A stretch of 64,000 nucleotides of DNA. It comes from Catenulispora acidiphila DSM 44928. GTDB lineage: Bacteria > Actinomycetota > Actinomycetes > Streptomycetales > Catenulisporaceae. The translations under genes and the position numbers were made by a program. The notes under the pieces were generated by a model. The model was not told the DNA's origin. It did not search any database and saw only the letters and a list, made by a program, of their open reading frames with translations. Of this stretch, positions 1 to 10,253 are shown piece after piece (positions within the stretch are counted from its first letter, which is position 1; each line of letters begins with the position of its first letter). The DNA lies in the NCBI RefSeq assembly GCF_000024025.1, contig NC_013131.1, positions 4,774,001-4,838,000 of the forward strand, written 5' to 3'.

Positions 1-1
1 G

Positions 2-394
2 CTGCCGGAAACACTGCCGGCGTACGATCTCGTCCTCGCCGACCGCCGCGTCGCCATGGTGATCAGCGCCGAGGCGGACGGGTCGTTGCGCGCGTACACC
101 GTGATCGAGCCGGTCGTGGCGATCCTGGGCACGGTCTGGGACGCGATGTGGGCGCGATCGCTGCCGCTGGCTTCGGCGCTGCGTATGGATGTCGTGGCGC
201 GGGACGACGTGAAGGCGGCGATCCTGGGCTACCTGGAAGCGGGCGCGAAGGACGAGGTCATCGCGCGCGCCTTGGGGATGTCGCTGCGGACGTGCCGCCG
301 CCATATCGCCGAGCTGCTTGCCGCGGCGGGTTCGGTGAGTAGGTATCAGGCGGCGTCACGGTTCGCCCGCGCCGGGCTGTGTTCGGTGCAGTGA
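2..394 (+). CDS. LuxR-type HTH regulator, C-terminal part (5' truncated by window)
   Basis: The open frame runs in from the left edge (LPETLPAYDLVLADRR...) through an internal ATG at 56, so the gene starts outside the window. The last 60 or so residues form a LuxR/GerE-like helix-turn-helix: a segment around VARALGMSLRTCRRHIAE (window text reads IARALGMSLRTCRRHIAE) places the recognition helix near residues 95-110 of the visible part. The stretch before it looks like the end of an effector or phospholipase-D-like sensor domain common in actinobacterial LuxR proteins. Target genes are unknown. It ends 69 nt before the next gene on the same strand. Family assignment is fairly sure; function is not. 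Confidence 0.75.
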   Translation: MPETLPAYDLVLADRRVAMVISAEADGSLRAYTVIEPVVAILGTVWDAMWARSLPLASALRMDVVARDDVKAAILGYLEAGAKDEVIARALGMSLRTCRRHIAELLAAAGSVSRYQAASRFARAGLCSVQ

Positions 395-463
395 CGTCGG
401 TCGAGGCTGCCACCTGATCGATATCCCTTTGCGGAGATCCGCCGAGCCGGTCAGGATCTTGCC

Positions 464-1372
464 ATGACGACCTCTGCCCGCGATGGCCGGGCCGGCATCG
501 ATGCTTCCCTGGTCAAGCGCCTGATCTCGGCGCAGTTCCCGCACTGGTCGCAGCTGCCGGTGACCCCGGTGGAGTTCGACGGCTGGGACAACCGGACCTA
601 TCGGCTCGGCAGCGACATGACCGTGCGCCTGCCGACCGCCGCCGGCTACGTCGCGGGCGTCGCGAAGGAGAACGAGTGGCTGCCGCGGCTCGCCCCGCAC
701 CTGCCGCTGCCGATCCCGCAGGTGCTCGGCGCAGGTGTGCCGGGGGAGGGCTACCCGCATCCGTGGTCGATCCGGAACTGGCTGCCGGGCAGCACGCTGG
801 AGTTCCAGGACCTGGCCGATCCCGTTGAGTTTGCTACCGATCTGGCCGCGTTCCTCCGTGCACTGCAGAACTGCGACACCACCGGCGGCCCGCTCGCAGG
901 CGCCCACAGCTTCTACCGAGGCACGTCGCCTGCCTACTACGACGCCGAAACCCGCGACTGTCTGGCTGATCTCGAGGGACGCATCGACGTCGGCCGCGCC
1001 ACCGAGGTCTGGGAAGCCGCCGTGAAGTCCGCATGGCACGGCGCGCCGGTCTGGTTCCACGGCGACATTGCCACCGGCAACCTGCTCGTCCAGAACGGAC
1101 GGCTGTCCGCGGTGATCGACTTCGGCACGAGCGGTGTCGGCGACCCGGCGTGCGACCTCGTGATCACCTGGGTGACGCTCACCGGCGCCGCACGGGAGGC
1201 GTTCCGCGCCGCGGTCGCGCAGGACGCCGGGACGTGGGCACGGGCTCGCGGCTGGGGACTGTGGAAGGCGATGCTCCAGCTCAGCGGCAGGTCCCACACG
1301 CACCCGGATCAGGCTCCTGAAATCGAGCGGGTCATCAATGCCATCCTCGACGACCACGATCTGCACAGCTGA
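464..1372 (+). CDS. aminoglycoside phosphotransferase (APH)-family kinase
   Basis: This 302-residue protein has the APH/choline-kinase fold signature. The catalytic loop HGDIATGNLL gives Asp201 as the catalytic base and Asn206 as metal ligand, and IDFG (Asp219) is the metal-binding DFG equivalent. The N-terminal lobe contains WDNRTYRLGS, the usual nucleotide-loop pattern. Such proteins phosphorylate small hydroxylated substrates, sometimes aminoglycosides or macrolides, but many actinobacterial members have unknown substrates and resistance cannot be claimed here. The length fits the family. It has no signal peptide and should be cytosolic. The next gene starts 73 nt downstream on the same strand, so co-transcription is possible. 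Confidence 0.88.
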   Translation: MTTSARDGRAGIDASLVKRLISAQFPHWSQLPVTPVEFDGWDNRTYRLGSDMTVRLPTAAGYVAGVAKENEWLPRLAPHLPLPIPQVLGAGVPGEGYPHPWSIRNWLPGSTLEFQDLADPVEFATDLAAFLRALQNCDTTGGPLAGAHSFYRGTSPAYYDAETRDCLADLEGRIDVGRATEVWEAAVKSAWHGAPVWFHGDIATGNLLVQNGRLSAVIDFGTSGVGDPACDLVITWVTLTGAAREAFRAAVAQDAGTWARARGWGLWKAMLQLSGRSHTHPDQAPEIERVINAILDDHDLHS

Positions 1373-1445
1373 GGACATTTTTCGGCTCGGTGCAGGGAAG
1401 GCCCAGGACTGGACCTGCCCAGCTGACCGCCGAACCGGAGATCTG

Positions 1446-2852
1446 ATGACCGCTCTGCCCCGCTCCGCGCCCTCGACGCAGGACACTGACGCCCACGGCA
1501 TCGTCGCCTTCCTCGACGCGATCGACGGTCTGGACGGGACCGAGCCGCACAGCGTCATGCTGCTGCGGCACGGCCAGGTGATCGCGGAGGGCTGGTGGAC
1601 GCCGTATCGCCGGGACGAGGTGAAGCAGCTCTACTCGCTGAGCAAGAGCTTCACCTCCACCGCGGCCGGATTCGCTTGGGCGGAAAAGCTTTTGGACCTC
1701 GACGCCCCGGTCGTTTCCTACTTCCCGGAGCTGGACGCGGAGGTCACCGATCCGCGCAGCCGGTCGATCCTGGTGCGGCATGTCGCGACCATGTCCGCCG
1801 GGCACACCAGCGAGCAGTGGAACCGCGCGGTGGAGACGGACTACGACGATCCTGTGCGCGGCTTCCTGCTCGACCCGCCGGACGGCACGCCGGGCGTCAC
1901 CTTCGCCTACAGCCAGTCGACCACGTACGTGCTCGGCGCGATCATCCAGCGCGTCACCGGCAGCTCGCTGCTGGAGTACCTACGGCCGCGCCTGTTCGAT
2001 CCGCTGGGGATCGGCGAGGCGTTCTGGCTGCAACACCCGCCGGGACGCGACATCGGCTTCGCCGGACTGCACGTCACCACCGACGCGATCGCGCGCCTCG
2101 GTCAGCTGTACCTGCGCGGCGGGGTGTGGGAGGGGCATCAGTTGCTGGCGCCGGAGTGGGTCGCCGAAGCCACGCGCGCTCAGGTCGACAACAGCAACTG
2201 GGGCGGACCGACCTCCGATTGGGCACAGGGGTACGGCTTCCAGTTCTGGATCGCGCGCCACGGCTATCGCGGCGACGGAGCCTATGGGCAGTTCTGTGTG
2301 ATCCTGCCCGAGCACGATGTGGTCCTGGCTTGGACCGGCGAGAGCGACGACATGCAAGCGGTGCTCGACGCGGCGTGGACGCACCTGCTGCCGGCTTTCG
2401 CCCGCGAGGGCTCGGCGGCTGCGGATGCGGCGCTGGCACAACGGTTGACCGGGCTTGAGCTGCCGTTCCCGGACGTTGACGAGGTCGCCGACGGCGAGTT
2501 CACCATTGCCGTCTCGGCTTTGCGAAAGCTCGAGCGGATCAGCCTCACGGCGAGGGAACTGACGCTGCACGAGCAGGACGGCGTCAGCACGAGACTGCCT
2601 CTGATCACCGGCGCCTGGCCGCCGCCGACGGGGAACCTGACGGCGCGTGCGACGCGGACCGATGCGGATACGGTGACGGTGCACCTGCAGTTCACGCAGG
2701 CGCCGCACAAGCTCGTCATCACGGGCGATCTGCGCACCAACACCTTCACAGCCGTGTGGCGCACGGTCCCGCTGATGAGCCGTTCGATCACCGCGCTGTC
2801 GGCGATCGCCGATCCTGCGGGGCGGGACAGTTTGTGGCCGCGCAAAAGCTGA
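1446..2852 (+). CDS. serine hydrolase of the class C beta-lactamase/esterase family
   Basis: This 468-residue protein has the SxxK motif as SLSK (Ser64-Lys67) in YSLSKSFTS, typical of class C beta-lactamase-like serine hydrolases. The second motif, normally YxN, appears as YSQ in FAYSQSTTY, which argues against true beta-lactamase activity and suggests an esterase or peptidase. A C-terminal domain of about 120 residues follows the catalytic core. I chose the ATG at 1446 because GGAG lies just upstream; an in-frame ATG at 1338 would overlap the preceding gene. No convincing signal peptide is seen, so it is probably cytosolic. Substrate unknown. Confidence 0.85.
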   Translation: MTALPRSAPSTQDTDAHGIVAFLDAIDGLDGTEPHSVMLLRHGQVIAEGWWTPYRRDEVKQLYSLSKSFTSTAAGFAWAEKLLDLDAPVVSYFPELDAEVTDPRSRSILVRHVATMSAGHTSEQWNRAVETDYDDPVRGFLLDPPDGTPGVTFAYSQSTTYVLGAIIQRVTGSSLLEYLRPRLFDPLGIGEAFWLQHPPGRDIGFAGLHVTTDAIARLGQLYLRGGVWEGHQLLAPEWVAEATRAQVDNSNWGGPTSDWAQGYGFQFWIARHGYRGDGAYGQFCVILPEHDVVLAWTGESDDMQAVLDAAWTHLLPAFAREGSAAADAALAQRLTGLELPFPDVDEVADGEFTIAVSALRKLERISLTARELTLHEQDGVSTRLPLITGAWPPPTGNLTARATRTDADTVTVHLQFTQAPHKLVITGDLRTNTFTAVWRTVPLMSRSITALSAIADPAGRDSLWPRKS

Positions 2853-2853
2853 T

Positions 2854-2881
2854 GCGGCGCCGACTGGGGAGTCGGCGCCGC
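2854..2881. terminator. bidirectional stem-loop terminator
   Basis: A perfect 12-bp stem (GCGGCGCCGACT paired with AGTCGGCGCCGC) closes on a GGGG loop. It starts right after the serine hydrolase stop and lies 19 nt before the end of the converging cellulase gene. It has no long T tract, as is usual in high-GC actinobacteria. It probably ends transcription from both sides. Confidence 0.85.
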
Positions 2882-2900
2882 GGGTGTCAGACCTCTGTTA

Positions 2901-4947
<2,047 letters not shown>

Positions 4948-4952
4948 AAGCC

Positions 4953-4981
4953 TTGACGGGCCGCACCGCCAAGCCTAAGCT
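4953..4981 (+). promoter_or_regulatory. sigma-70-type promoter of the GntR gene
   Basis: TTGACG at 4953-4958 and TAAGCT at 4976-4981 are separated by 17 bp, a good match to the vegetative actinobacterial promoter consensus. Transcription would start near 4988, directly at the palindrome that follows. Confidence 0.6.
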
Positions 4982-4989
4982 CCCACAGC

Positions 4990-5005
4990 ATCTCATATAT
5001 GAGAT
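4990..5005. promoter_or_regulatory. perfect 16-bp palindrome, probable GntR operator
   Basis: ATCTCATATATGAGAT is a perfect palindrome in otherwise GC-rich DNA. It sits 9 nt after the -10 element and 25 nt before the GntR start codon, where a bound repressor would block initiation. This fits autoregulation by the protein encoded next to it. I did not notice a second copy in the window. Confidence 0.7.
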
Positions 5006-5029
5006 CTGACGAACTCTTCTGGAGCCTCG

Positions 5030-5698
5030 ATGTCCGATCTGGCCCTGTCGTCCCCCACGGGACCGCAACCCGGCGCACTGCCGTCCCGCACCGAAGCGGT
5101 GCTGGAAGCCGTCAAGCACGCCATCCTGACCGGCGAGCTGAAGCCCGGGCAGCCGCTGGTCGAGATCGAGCTGGCGGCCAAACTCGGGGTGTCGAAGACG
5201 CCGGTGCGCGAAGCGCTGAAGACGCTGGCGGGAACCGGGCTGGTCATCATGAGCCCTTACAAGGGCGGCGCGGTACGGGAGATGGACCGCTCCCACGCGC
5301 GTTGCATCTACGACATGCGGCTGCTGCTGGAACCCGTGGCGGCCGGCCGGACCGTCGCCGCCCGGGGCGACTGGTCGGCGGCGCGGCGTGCGTTGGAGGC
5401 GGCGGACAAGGCAGCCGACGCAGCCGAGCGTTCGTTGGCCAACCGCGTGTTCCACCGCGAGATGTACCTCGGCTGCGGCAACGCCTTGCTGGTACGGACG
5501 TTGGACGATCTGCGCGACCAGACCGCGCTGGTGTCGGCGGCGGCGTGGGCCCAGCGTCCCTCCTGGGAGCGGGAGGCGGCCGAGCACCGGGCGATCCTGG
5601 CGGCCGCCGAGCATGGGGACAGCGATGAGGCAAGGAACCTGATGCGCAGTCATATCAGCTCGTTCGTGGCGCGCAACTTCCCCGAGAACGAAGCCTGA
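5030..5698 (+). CDS. GntR-family (FadR/FCD type) transcriptional regulator
   Basis: This 222-residue protein has an N-terminal winged helix (about 20-90, with LAAKLGVSKTPVREALKTL as the helix-turn-helix) followed by an all-helical ligand-binding domain of the FCD type, with conserved His/Asp/Arg positions around YDMRLLLEP and NRVFHREM. FCD regulators usually bind sugar acids or other carboxylates through a metal. It is the first gene of the sugar-acid locus, 37 nt before the lyase gene, and has its own promoter and palindromic operator. It probably represses itself and the downstream genes until a uronate or aldonate derivative is present. The exact ligand is unknown. Confidence 0.9.
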   Translation: MSDLALSSPTGPQPGALPSRTEAVLEAVKHAILTGELKPGQPLVEIELAAKLGVSKTPVREALKTLAGTGLVIMSPYKGGAVREMDRSHARCIYDMRLLLEPVAAGRTVAARGDWSAARRALEAADKAADAAERSLANRVFHREMYLGCGNALLVRTLDDLRDQTALVSAAAWAQRPSWEREAAEHRAILAAAEHGDSDEARNLMRSHISSFVARNFPENEA

Positions 5699-5735
5699 GA
5701 CACCGGGGATGACCCCACGAGAGGAGCAGATATCC

Positions 5736-6698
5736 ATGACCACCGCACCTGATGACGTCACAGCGTCTGAGGAGGTGACTGCCTCGTCGCTGGCGGATTT
5801 GCGAGCCCGGCTGGCGACGGTGGTGGCCATCCCGGTCACCCCCTTCACGCCGGACGGTGATGTGGACTGGGGCGGGCACGCCACCGTGATCCGCCGCCTG
5901 GTCGACGACGGTGTGCAGGCTGTGACGCCCAACGGGAACACCGGTGAGTTCTATACGCTCAGCGAGCCGGAGAAGCGGCGGGCGGTGGAGTCCACGGTCG
6001 AGGCGGTGGACGGTCGCGCCGAGGTCGTGGCGGGCGTCGGACTGGACATGGCGAGCGCGGTGGACGCCGCACAGCACGCGGCGCGCGTCGGCGCCAGTGC
6101 CCTGATGATCCATCAGCCGGTGCATCCTTACCGCTCCGCCGAGGGGTGGATCGAATACCACCGGGTGATCGCCGATGCGGTTCCCAGGCTCGGCGTCATC
6201 CTTTATGTCCGTGACGAGCGCGTTGCCGGAGAGCACATAGCCACGCTGGCTCGGCGCAGTCCGAACGTGATCGGGGTCAAGTACGCGGTTCCGGATCCGG
6301 TGCGATTCGCCTCCGTGGCGCGCGATGCCGGGCTTGAAACGTTCGCGTGGATCGCAGGGCTCGCCGAACTGTCCGCTCCGGGCTATTGGGCGGTCGGGGC
6401 GAGCGGGTTCACGTCCGGACTGGTCAACGTCGCGCCCCGGTTGTCGGCGGCGATGCTGGACGCGCTGCGGGGCGGTGACTTCGCCAAGTCGATGCTGCTG
6501 TGGGAGACGGTGCGCGAGTTCGAGGAACTGCGCGCCGCCGATGCCAGCGCCGACAACGTCAGCGTGGTGAAGGAGGCGTTGGCGCAGCTCGGGTTCATCG
6601 ACCGCGACGTGCGGCCGCCGTCCCGGACGCTGCCGCAGGCGCTGCGGGACCGGATCACCGTCGTGCTCGAGCAGTGGCGGGTCGGGGGATGGCTGTGA
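5736..6698 (+). CDS. DHDPS-family 2-keto-3-deoxy sugar acid dehydratase/aldolase
   Basis: This 320-residue protein is a class I TIM-barrel lyase/dehydratase of the dihydrodipicolinate synthase family. The Schiff-base lysine is Lys182 in GVKYAV, Tyr157 in ILYVRD is the catalytic tyrosine, and the carboxylate-binding loop is GNTGEF (67-72). Members next to IlvD-type dehydratases act on 2-keto-3-deoxy aldonates or on 5-dehydro-4-deoxyglucarate. Here it sits between a GntR regulator and an IlvD/Edd dehydratase, so a catabolic sugar-acid role is far more likely than lysine synthesis. The ATG at 5736 follows GAGAGGAG. The gene overlaps the next by a few bases, implying translational coupling. Substrate not determined. 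Confidence 0.88.
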   Translation: MTTAPDDVTASEEVTASSLADLRARLATVVAIPVTPFTPDGDVDWGGHATVIRRLVDDGVQAVTPNGNTGEFYTLSEPEKRRAVESTVEAVDGRAEVVAGVGLDMASAVDAAQHAARVGASALMIHQPVHPYRSAEGWIEYHRVIADAVPRLGVILYVRDERVAGEHIATLARRSPNVIGVKYAVPDPVRFASVARDAGLETFAWIAGLAELSAPGYWAVGASGFTSGLVNVAPRLSAAMLDALRGGDFAKSMLLWETVREFEELRAADASADNVSVVKEALAQLGFIDRDVRPPSRTLPQALRDRITVVLEQWRVGGWL

Positions 6699-8431
6699 GC
6701 GCGCCGCAGCTGCGCAGCGCCGCCTGGTTCGGCGAGGGTGCGACCGGCGGCCACCTGCGTGCCTTCAGCCACCGCTCGCGGATGCGGCAGCTCGGCTACC
6801 TGCCCGAAGAACACCTGGGCAAGCCGGTCATCGCGATCCTGAATACGTGGTCTGACATCAATCCCTGCCACATGCACCTGCGGGAGCGTGCCGAGCAGGT
6901 CAAGCGCGGGGTGTGGCAGGCCGGCGGGTTCCCGCTGGAGTTCCCGGTGTCGACGCTGTCCGAGACGTTCCAGAAGCCCACGCCGATGCTGTACCGGAAC
7001 CTGCTGGCGATGGAGACCGAGGAACTGCTGCGGTCCTACCCGGTGGACGGCGCGGTGCTCATGGGCGGCTGCGACAAGACGACGCCGGCGTTGCTGATGG
7101 GCGCGGCCAGTGCTGGGTTTCCGGCCTTGTTCGTACCTGCCGGACCAATGCTGCGGGGACACCACCGGGGCAAGACGCTCGGCAGCGGGACGGACCTGTT
7201 CGCGTACTTCGACGAGTACCGCGCCGGCCGCGTGGGGGAGTGCGAGATGGCCGAGGTCGAGGGCGGTTTGGCGCGCTCGCCGGGGCACTGCATGACGATG
7301 GGCACGGCGTCGACCATGACCGCGTGCGCTGAGGCGCTGGGTATGGCGCTGCCCGGTGCTTCGTCGATTCCCGCGGTCGACTCCGCGCACCACCGGATGG
7401 CAGCCGCCTCCGGGATGCGTGCGGTCGCGATCGCGCTGGAGGGCGTGACGCCTCAGCAGGTGATGACGCGCGAGGCGTTCGAGGACGCGGCGGCGACGGT
7501 GCTCACCCTCAGCGGGTCCACCAATGCCCTGATTCACCTGATCGCGATGGCCGGGCGGCTGGGCGTCGAGCTGCGGCTGGACGACTTCGACGCGATCGGG
7601 GAACGCGTCCCGGTGCTGGCCGATGTCCGGCCGGTCGGCAGGTTCCTGATGGAGGACTTCTATTACGCGGGTGGTCTCAGGGCCCTGTTGCGCGAGCTCT
7701 CCGAGGTCCCCGGGGTGCTGCATCCGGACCGGCCGACGGTAGCCGGGGTCCCGTTCGGCGAGTACTACGCCGACAGCCAGACCCACGACCCCGAGGTGAT
7801 CCGTACACCGGCGAACCCGGTCGCGGACCACGGCGGTGTCGCCGTCCTGCGCGGCAACCTCGCGCCGAACGGCGCGGTGATCAAGCACCTGGCCGCCGAA
7901 CCGCACCTGCTCACGCACAGCGGACCGGCGGTCGTCTTCGACTCCTACGCCGACCTGCAAGCCCGCATCGACGACGAATCCCTCGCCATCACCGAGGACA
8001 CCGTCCTGGTCCTGCGCGGCGCGGGCCCACTCGGCGGACCCGGCATGCCGGAGTACGGAATGCTCCCGATCCCCGCCTACCTGCTGAAGCAGGGCGTCAA
8101 GGACATGGTCCGCATCTCCGACGCCCGCATGAGCGGCACCAGCTACGGAACCTGCGTGCTCCACATAGCGCCGGAATCCCACGCCGGCGGCCCCCTGGCC
8201 CTGGTCCGCACCGGCGACACGATCACCCTCGACGTCCCAGCCCGCACCCTCCACCTCGAGGTCGACGACACCGAACTAGCCCGCCGCCAAGCAGCCTGGC
8301 AGCCACCGGCACCCCCCTTCGAACGCGGCTACGGCTCCCTCTACGCCGCCCACATCACCCAAGCCGACCAAGGCTGCGACTTCGACTTCCTCGCCCGCCC
8401 CGGCACGAACCCGCTGCCGGATCCGCACTGA
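6689..8431 (+). CDS. IlvD/Edd-family sugar acid dehydratase
   Basis: This 580-residue protein belongs to the Fe-S dehydratase family of dihydroxyacid dehydratase, gluconate-6-P dehydratase and aldonate dehydratases. Likely cluster ligands are Cys60 (NPCHMHL), Cys128 (GGCDKTTPA) and Cys201 (SPGHCMTMGTASTM). It would convert an aldonate or aldarate into a 2-keto-3-deoxy acid for the lyase encoded just upstream. The start at 6689 (ATG) overlaps the preceding stop; a GTG at 6695 overlapping that stop as GTGA is equally possible. The pairing with a DHDPS-family enzyme and a uronate-dehydrogenase-like SDR points to oxidative catabolism rather than branched-chain amino acid synthesis. Confidence 0.88.
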   Translation: MAVSAPQLRSAAWFGEGATGGHLRAFSHRSRMRQLGYLPEEHLGKPVIAILNTWSDINPCHMHLRERAEQVKRGVWQAGGFPLEFPVSTLSETFQKPTPMLYRNLLAMETEELLRSYPVDGAVLMGGCDKTTPALLMGAASAGFPALFVPAGPMLRGHHRGKTLGSGTDLFAYFDEYRAGRVGECEMAEVEGGLARSPGHCMTMGTASTMTACAEALGMALPGASSIPAVDSAHHRMAAASGMRAVAIALEGVTPQQVMTREAFEDAAATVLTLSGSTNALIHLIAMAGRLGVELRLDDFDAIGERVPVLADVRPVGRFLMEDFYYAGGLRALLRELSEVPGVLHPDRPTVAGVPFGEYYADSQTHDPEVIRTPANPVADHGGVAVLRGNLAPNGAVIKHLAAEPHLLTHSGPAVVFDSYADLQARIDDESLAITEDTVLVLRGAGPLGGPGMPEYGMLPIPAYLLKQGVKDMVRISDARMSGTSYGTCVLHIAPESHAGGPLALVRTGDTITLDVPARTLHLEVDDTELARRQAAWQPPAPPFERGYGSLYAAHITQADQGCDFDFLARPGTNPLPDPH

Positions 8432-8595
8432 CGCACAGCAGCGCGATCGCACAGCCGCACAATCACGCAGCCGCACCACGCTGGACCCGCGCGATCGCAC
8501 CAGATCAGCACACGAACACCGACCAGCATCCGCAACCAGCACCTGCACGCCGCACACCGAGCAGACCTCGAACACTGATTCAGCGCCGCAGAGCA

Positions 8596-8860
8596 CCTGA
8601 GCAGTACCAGCACACCGCACCTGAGCAGCACCGCGCACCGAGCAACACTCGCACCACGCTCACCGAGCAGAACTCGAACACTGAGTCAGGACCAAGGCAC
8701 CGAGCAGCACCCGCAGAGCGCCTGAGCAGCACCGCACACCGCGCAACACTCGCACCACGATCTTCGAGCACCACCCGCACAACCGCACCTGAGCAGCACC
8801 GCGCACTGAGCAGCACTCGCACCACGATCTTCGAGCACCACCAGCACAACCGCACTTGAG
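8596..8860. repeat. 67-bp imperfect direct repeats in a 578-nt intergenic region
   Basis: The stretch 8432-9009 has no convincing gene. Units beginning CCTGAGCAGCACCGC start at 8620, 8721 and 8788, with shorter copies at 8596 (CCTGAGCAGTACC) and 8855 (CTTGAG). The copies at 8721 and 8788 are exactly 67 bp apart and nearly identical through CTCGCACCACGATCTTCGAG. The related phrase CGAACACTGA occurs at the edges. The array separates the enzyme genes from the importer genes. No stem-loop terminator is evident. Confidence 0.8.
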
Positions 8861-9009
8861 CTTCCGCGCATCGCACACCGCACGCCGTACGCGCACCACT
8901 TCACGGTCGCCGCCTCGGGCCCGGTTTCCGCCCGTCGGCCTCCGCAGCATCGCCTCGTCGCACTTCGGCGGCGTCGGCTTCTGACACTCACCAAGCGAAG
9001 GACACTCCT

Positions 9010-10251
9010 ATGTCCGCTATGTCCGTGCGCAAAGACGCCATGTCTCGTCGTACTCTGCTGGGCTCGTTGGCGGTGGGCGCTGCCGCCGCGCCCTTGGTCT
9101 CCGCGTGCGGGGCGCCGGGGTCTTCGGGTGCTGCCAAGGCGGCGCCGCCTAGTACGTTGGCGAGCACGCCGTCCAAGCCGGTGTCGTTGAACATTCTGGA
9201 TGTGGCTGGGAATCTGCAGCTCACGCAGCCGATTCTGGATGCCTTCAAGGCTCAGCATCCGCAGATCGTCTCGGGCATCACCACCAGTACCGGTACCGCG
9301 CCGGAGTTGGCGCCGAAGGTGCAGGCGCAGCAGCAGGGCGGGAATGTGCAGATCGATCTGGTGCTGACCGGGACCGACGGGTTGGCCGCCGGGATCGAGA
9401 AGCAGCTCTGGTACAACCTCAAGCCCTACTACGACACCTTCTTCCCCGGGCTGATGGCCAACTACAACCCGGCTGCCGCCTCCATGGCCTCGCTGGCTCA
9501 GGACCAGGGCATCGAGCTGGTCGTCACGCCCTCCGGGCCGCTGCTGGAGTATGACCCGGCCAAGGTCGCCACGCCGCCGACGACGCCGGACGCGCTGCTG
9601 GCGTGGGCGCAGGCGCATCCCGGCAAGTTCCAGTACGCGCAGCCGCGCAACTCCGGTCCGGGGCGGACGTTCCTGATGGGGCTGCCGTATCTGCTCGGCG
9701 ACTCCGACCCGAGCGATCCGACCAATGGCTGGGCCAAGACCTGGGACTACCTGGCGCAGCTGGGCAAGTACGCGGCGAGCTATCCGACGAAGACCTCTGC
9801 GACGATGACCGCGATCGCGCAGGGTACCGCCTGGATGATCGCCTCCACCGCCGGCTGGTACATCAACCCGCGGGCCACCGGGACCGTCCCGGCGGGGATC
9901 AAGGTCGTCAAGTTCGACAACCTGACCTGGGTCAGCGACGCGCAGTTCGGCGTCATCCCCAAGGGCATCCCGGCCGACCACCTGACCGCGGTGCTGCGGC
10001 TGCTGGCCTTCGCGCTGACGCCGGAGCAGCAGGCGGTGACGTACGACCAGGGCTACTTCTACCCCGGCCCGGCGGTGAAGGGCGTGACCCTCGCGCAGGC
10101 GCCGGCCGCCTCGCAGCAGGTCGTGCAGAAGTTCGGCGACCCCGACTTCGACACCTGGACCTCCTCCGGGCCGATCCGCAACTCGCTGCCCGCCCAGGCG
10201 CAGGTCACCGCGTTCGACTTGTGGGACAAGAAGATCGGCGCGGCGAAGTGA
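9010..10251 (+). CDS. ABC transporter substrate-binding lipoprotein
   Basis: This 413-residue protein is a family-1-type extracellular solute-binding protein. A leader with SRRTLLGSLAVG, resembling a twin-arginine motif, runs into a lipobox ending in VSAC (Cys near residue 37), so the mature protein should be anchored outside the membrane by lipidation. The start at 9010 has GAAGGA upstream; in-frame Met codons shortly after are alternatives. It begins a four-gene importer set with almost no gaps: binding protein, ATPase and two permeases. Given its neighbours it probably captures a sugar acid or oligosaccharide, although the ATPase and permeases resemble the spermidine/iron/2-aminoethylphosphonate (PotABCD-like) type, so the ligand is open. 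Confidence 0.9.
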   Translation: MSAMSVRKDAMSRRTLLGSLAVGAAAAPLVSACGAPGSSGAAKAAPPSTLASTPSKPVSLNILDVAGNLQLTQPILDAFKAQHPQIVSGITTSTGTAPELAPKVQAQQQGGNVQIDLVLTGTDGLAAGIEKQLWYNLKPYYDTFFPGLMANYNPAAASMASLAQDQGIELVVTPSGPLLEYDPAKVATPPTTPDALLAWAQAHPGKFQYAQPRNSGPGRTFLMGLPYLLGDSDPSDPTNGWAKTWDYLAQLGKYAASYPTKTSATMTAIAQGTAWMIASTAGWYINPRATGTVPAGIKVVKFDNLTWVSDAQFGVIPKGIPADHLTAVLRLLAFALTPEQQAVTYDQGYFYPGPAVKGVTLAQAPAASQQVVQKFGDPDFDTWTSSGPIRNSLPAQAQVTAFDLWDKKIGAAK

Positions 10252-10253
10252 CG

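Noticed and set aside
1446-2852. True class C beta-lactamase
   Set aside because: SxxK is present but the YxN position reads YSQ and no signal peptide is seen, so antibiotic hydrolysis is not supported.
8432-9009. CRISPR array in the repeated intergenic region
   Set aside because: The repeats are long (67 bp), imperfect and contiguous, without unique spacers, and no cas gene is present.
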